Source: an uncultured Prevotella sp.
GTDB lineage: Bacteria; Bacteroidota; Bacteroidia; Bacteroidales; Bacteroidaceae
Direction of reading: 5' to 3'
Length of the DNA: 64,000 nt
Assembly: GCA_900315525.1 (NCBI GenBank)
Contig: OMZO01000016.1
Location: 1 to 64,000 of the forward strand
Shown: positions 61,191 through 64,000 of the stretch, piece by piece
Position numbering within the stretch: the stretch's first letter is position 1
Layout: every line of letters starts with the position of its first letter
Translations under genes and position numbers: made by a program
Notes under the pieces: model-generated
What the model saw: the letters and a program-made list of their open reading frames with translations, nothing else
Databases searched by the model: none
What the model was told of the DNA's origin: nothing

Positions 61191-62185
61191 CCGACTCTCT
61201 TTAATAGAATATACGACACGTTCTTGCCGTCGCTATGATTCACGAACAGCAGGTTGTTCACTTTCAGATCTTCTGTGCCGCCATCACATCGCATCATGGA
61301 CGGCACCACACCTCGCTGCAACAGATGGGCGGCAGCATAGACCCCCAGCGCTGAGGCGGAATAGCACTCACCAAAGAGATGCTTATAGTGCAGGCGAGGT
61401 ACTGCAGGAAGCAGCTTGCAGATATCGTCATAGACGGCATCATGGGTGGCATTGCCGTTCGTACCCACCAGCAAGGCATCGATATCGACTGACAGCGACT
61501 TCAGTCGAGACAGACCGTATGTCTGCTCTACTGCCACCACCTCACAGAGGGCACCCTCTGGCGCACCACTCGTCAGCATCATCGCCACTGAGGCTTCAGA
61601 GGCTGGCACCTCACCAGGCTGACCTACATAACCCATACGGCGCAGGATGGTGAAATAGGATGGTGTCATCTCGTCGTGCCCCATCACCAACGCTGTGTCG
61701 ATATCACCTATCGACAGCTGCATGAAGGCATCGGCAAGCGCACTGTCGAACGAAATACAACGATGACTGTAGGTGGTATTATATCCATGACACTTGGCCC
61801 GTATGGCAATCAGCGAACTGATGGTGTTATGGGTCGATTGCATGAAATTGGTGGGTTTCAGCATCTCCTCTCCTTCCCTGCAGAGTTGCTCCAGGAAGAG
61901 TTCCGTATTCTCGATACATCCCAGTCCTGTTCCTGTGATGATGGCGTCGGGTGTCGTGATGCCCGCTTCCTTCATAGCCGCAGTCGCCGTCACGATCGCA
62001 CGTTTCATGATCTTACCCATACGACGCGACTCCAACGGATTGAGCCATTCACGGAAGTTGGGATCCTGACTGCGCACATAGGTCTCTGTCTGCACCAGAG
62101 GGGCTGTCAACCACTCTTCAGAGAGGGGCTGCTGCATCGAGATCTGCGTGGCAGACTTGATATATATCTTTCTTGCTTCTGTCAT
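61187..62185 (-). CDS. Chain-length-factor-like ketosynthase homologue
   Basis: A 332-residue, shortened beta-ketoacyl synthase. By eye its C143 (HRCISFDSALADAF) aligns with the active-site Cys. Both catalytic His are lost, however: the HGTGT position reads NGNATHD and the second His position reads HLFGECYSAS with Glu. This indicates a non-elongating partner that shapes chain length, as in type II polyketide and aryl-polyene systems. It overlaps the ketosynthase gene by four bases, consistent with a heterodimer. Confidence 0.85.
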   Translation of the reverse strand: MTEARKIYIKSATQISMQQPLSEEWLTAPLVQTETYVRSQDPNFREWLNPLESRRMGKIMKRAIVTATAAMKEAGITTPDAIITGTGLGCIENTELFLEQLCREGEEMLKPTNFMQSTHNTISSLIAIRAKCHGYNTTYSHRCISFDSALADAFMQLSIGDIDTALVMGHDEMTPSYFTILRRMGYVGQPGEVPASEASVAMMLTSGAPEGALCEVVAVEQTYGLSRLKSLSVDIDALLVGTNGNATHDAVYDDICKLLPAVPRLHYKHLFGECYSASALGVYAAAHLLQRGVVPSMMRCDGGTEDLKVNNLLFVNHSDGKNVSYILLKRVG

Positions 62186-63390
62186 GCGTGGTGTCTTGAT
62201 AGGATAATACTCGAGTCATTGCCACCAAAACCGAAGGCATTGCTCATCACGTGGTCCAACGGTCTGAGGGGCGTGGGATCAGTAGCTGGCGTAATCCCCC
62301 CTTCTATCTGATGGGCCCAGCCGTAGTTCACGGGAATCAGGTCGTGACGCATGGCCAACAGACAGATGACGGCCTCCACAGAACCAGAAGCACTCGTCGT
62401 GTGACCTGTCAATCCCTTTGTCGAGGATACCTGTGGCATCTCATCCCCAAAGACACGCTTCAGGGCAAAGCTCTCACTGACGTCATTATTAGGAGTACCC
62501 GTCCCGTGGGCATTCACATAACTGATATCCTGCGGCTGTAGTCCTGCCCGCTGCAAGGCCTGTGTCATCGCCAAGTAGGCGCCTTCACCATCATCGCTCG
62601 AAGCGGTCTGATGGAAGGCGTCACAGGCATTGCCGTAACCACTCAGTTCTCCGATGATATCTACCCCACGTCGCTTGGCTGACGCCTCCGACTCAAGCAC
62701 GAGGTAGGCAGCTCCCTCACCGAGGTTCAGACCAGCACGTGCGGCATCGAAGGGCCTGCACTGCTCAGGGTCGAGAATCATCAGCGTGTTGAAGCCGTTA
62801 AAATGGAACTTCGAGAGACTTTCCGTCCCTCCTACCACAGCGATGTCTGCGCGGCCGTTGCGAATGAGGTTGGCGCCATAGATGATAGCATTGGCAGCCG
62901 AAGAACAGGCTGTCGAGATACTGGTCACCTGCGAGAAGATGTCGAACTTGTCGGCTATCATATTCGTCGTAGCCCCACAATCGTGGGTTTTGATATACTC
63001 GTTGTGATCGTCGTTTGCCAGGAAGTCAAGATAGTAGCGCTCGCTCTTGTCCATACCCCCCACAGTAGTCCCCGATATGAAGGCTATATCATCCTTCCTC
63101 CCTTTGGAGGGGGATAGGGGGAGGCCCGCCTCTTCGAGCGCTTCCCTGACGGCAAGCATCCCTAAGAGTATCGAACGCGTCGTAGGCTCACTGTCGATAC
63201 CCAGCAGTCGTTTCATCTCCTCGTCGCTCAGCTTCACCTCGCCGACAGGATACTCGCGGTGCTCTGTCTGCAGGTATCTCAACTTACCAATACCTGTGCG
63301 CTGATGCAACAATGAGTCCAGCGTCTCTGCCTTGCCGCAGCCGATAGCCGAGACAATGCCTGCGCCTGTTATCATGACTGGCTTCACCAT
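62182..63390 (-). CDS. Beta-ketoacyl-ACP synthase (FabF-type) of the polyene operon
   Basis: A 402-residue condensing enzyme with the full catalytic set: C162 in STACSSAANA, H295 in VNAHGTGTPNND, K325 and H330 in STKGLTGHTTSASG. It should extend an ACP-bound starter with malonyl units. Residues 94-98 (PSKGR, in GLPLSPSKGRKDD) are encoded by a GC-rich palindromic repeat (63093-63125) that also occurs in ilvD; it sits in the surface region before the AFISGTTVGG strand. It starts nine bases after the ACP gene. Confidence 0.93.
   Translation of the reverse strand: MVKPVMITGAGIVSAIGCGKAETLDSLLHQRTGIGKLRYLQTEHREYPVGEVKLSDEEMKRLLGIDSEPTTRSILLGMLAVREALEEAGLPLSPSKGRKDDIAFISGTTVGGMDKSERYYLDFLANDDHNEYIKTHDCGATTNMIADKFDIFSQVTSISTACSSAANAIIYGANLIRNGRADIAVVGGTESLSKFHFNGFNTLMILDPEQCRPFDAARAGLNLGEGAAYLVLESEASAKRRGVDIIGELSGYGNACDAFHQTASSDDGEGAYLAMTQALQRAGLQPQDISYVNAHGTGTPNNDVSESFALKRVFGDEMPQVSSTKGLTGHTTSASGSVEAVICLLAMRHDLIPVNYGWAHQIEGGITPATDPTPLRPLDHVMSNAFGFGGNDSSIILSRHHA
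63093..63125. repeat. GC-rich palindromic repeat inside the ketosynthase gene
   Basis: CTTCCTCCCTTTGGAGGGGG with a G-rich tail; it shares CTCCCTTTGGAGGGG with the ilvD copy at 4671-4700 and is read in the same frame as PSKGR on the minus strand. Confidence 0.7.
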
Positions 63391-63399
63391 GTGCCTTCC

Positions 63400-63657
63400 T
63401 TATTTCGTACGATTGGCTTCGATGAAGGCAGCCATCGTGTTCACCGACTTGAAGATTTCCTTACCAGCTGAAGGATCCTTCACCCTGATGCCATAGACCT
63501 TCTCCATCATGACGATGAGTTCGAGAGCGTCGATAGAGTCGAGCCCCAGTCCTTCGCCAAACAGCGAAACGTCGTTATCAATATCCTCCGGCTGGAGGTC
63601 TTCAAGGTTCAGTACTTCGATGATGTGTTTCTTCAGTTCTGTTATCAATGCTTCCAT
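63400..63657 (-). CDS. Acyl carrier protein
   Basis: An 85-residue carrier protein with the 4'-phosphopantetheine Ser41 in GEGLGLDSIDALELIVMM, a helix bundle around it, and acidic residues typical of ACPs. It carries the growing chain for the adjacent ketosynthase, chain-length factor and dehydratase. The Ile after Ser (DSID) is common in polyene-cluster ACPs, whereas FabC-type ACPs usually have DSLD. Confidence 0.92.
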   Translation of the reverse strand: MEALITELKKHIIEVLNLEDLQPEDIDNDVSLFGEGLGLDSIDALELIVMMEKVYGIRVKDPSAGKEIFKSVNTMAAFIEANRTK

Positions 63658-63667
63658 ATCTCTTTTT

Positions 63668-64000
63668 TCAAATTAAATTCCATTTCTTTTTCCAAGCCAG
63701 ATAGAAATCGGGGTTGGCCCATACCAACTGGTAGTTCATATCCATAAACACCTGCACAGACTGTCCGCTGGCCATGAGCTCGTCGGTCTCCGGATCGTGT
63801 ATTTCGTAGTCGAAGACGATCTTCGCTGCTTCCGTCGGACGATAGATGATATCAATCCTGGGGTGCATGCCGTAGAGGATGGGCTTGCGGTAGTGGAACT
63901 GCAGGTCCACCAGCGGGGCATAGTATCCCTCGTCGGCCATACGCATATACTCCAGACCGTATTCCTGGCCGAAGGCTTCTCGGGCATCCTCGAAATAGAG
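63668..64000 (-). CDS. Acyl-CoA/acyl-ACP thioesterase (4-hydroxybenzoyl-CoA type), partial
   Basis: The frame is open to the window edge, so the N-terminus is outside. The visible 110 residues are a hotdog thioesterase: LYFEDAREAFGQEYG, VDLQFHYRKPILYGMHPRID, IVFDYEIHDPETDELMASGQ. The usual active-site Asp would lie just upstream of the window. In aryl-polyene operons such a thioesterase releases or edits the chain. It precedes the ACP gene by 10 bases. Confidence 0.85.
   Translation of the reverse strand, partial: LYFEDAREAFGQEYGLEYMRMADEGYYAPLVDLQFHYRKPILYGMHPRIDIIYRPTEAAKIVFDYEIHDPETDELMASGQSVQVFMDMNYQLVWANPDFYLAWKKKWNLI

Noticed and set aside
1..64000. tRNA, rRNA and CRISPR features
   Set aside because: No cloverleaf-like sequence in the gaps, no rRNA-like conserved blocks and no regularly spaced direct repeats were seen.

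Overview
The window comes from a Bacteroidota genome, most likely a Prevotella/Segatella-type member of the Bacteroidales. The evidence is promoter-like TTTG-N19-21-TAnnTTTG pairs, LruC-domain lipoproteins, a C10 (streptopain-like) protease remnant with the YNLSGQRV tail, GH2 enzymes with DUF4982-type modules, and a VorB-type ferredoxin oxidoreductase. No rRNA, tRNA, CRISPR array, prophage or complete insertion sequence was seen. All assignments come from reading the sequence; no search or fold program was run.

Layout. (1) 1-1627: decaying surface-protein genes, namely a LruC protein without its N-terminus and an internally deleted C10 protease. (2) 1654-5792: ilvD-ilvB-ilvN on the minus strand. 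(3) 5917-8379: a secreted GH2 glycosidase. (4) 8348-24642: a cobalamin locus in two divergent arms. The minus arm starts with a B12 riboswitch and carries TonB receptor, lipoprotein CbiK, TonB receptor, CobJ-CbiC, CobQ and CbiB. The plus arm carries CbiA, CbiE-CbiT, CbiG-CobM, a small membrane protein and CobK-CbiD. Four of these genes are two-enzyme fusions. (5) 24596-26746: a FecCD permease and a binding lipoprotein with no ATPase gene beside them. (6) 26805-29469: a four-subunit 2-oxoacid:ferredoxin oxidoreductase. (7) 29665-38248: a LruC lipoprotein, a frameshifted GH2 gene, a TPR protein, folD, ffh, an acyl-CoA synthetase and an XRE-cupin regulator. (8) 38367-42682: queH, a beta-barrel protein, a TerB-DnaJ protein, a GlsB-like protein, a MITE-like element with an orphan promoter, a Nudix hydrolase and a secreted protein. 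(9) 43006-47598: a tricorn-like protease and alanine dehydrogenase. (10) 47636-52732: a Phe/Tyr biosynthesis operon (pheA, aminotransferase, DAHP synthase-chorismate mutase, tyrA, EamA transporter) behind a leader that reads as a classical ribosome-stalling attenuator. (11) 52761-64000: a tightly overlapping minus-strand operon for an aryl-polyene/flexirubin-like lipid. It holds a thioesterase, ACP, ketosynthase, chain-length-factor-like protein, small transporter, LolA, a secreted protein, dehydratase, GT2-acyltransferase fusion, two RetSat/CrtI-like oxidoreductases, a hydrolase and an acyltransferase, and runs off the window.

The most interesting points are: the Phe/Tyr leader peptide with mutually exclusive hairpins at 52521-52673; short repeats inserted in frame into conserved enzymes (cobL, and a shared PSKGR-coding module in ilvD and the ketosynthase); two promoters whose -33 element lies in the loop of the preceding terminator; three genes with almost no 5' UTR; the lipid-anchored CbiK with seven EKxV repeats between two TonB receptors; and a MITE-like element with a 38-bp perfect AT palindrome.
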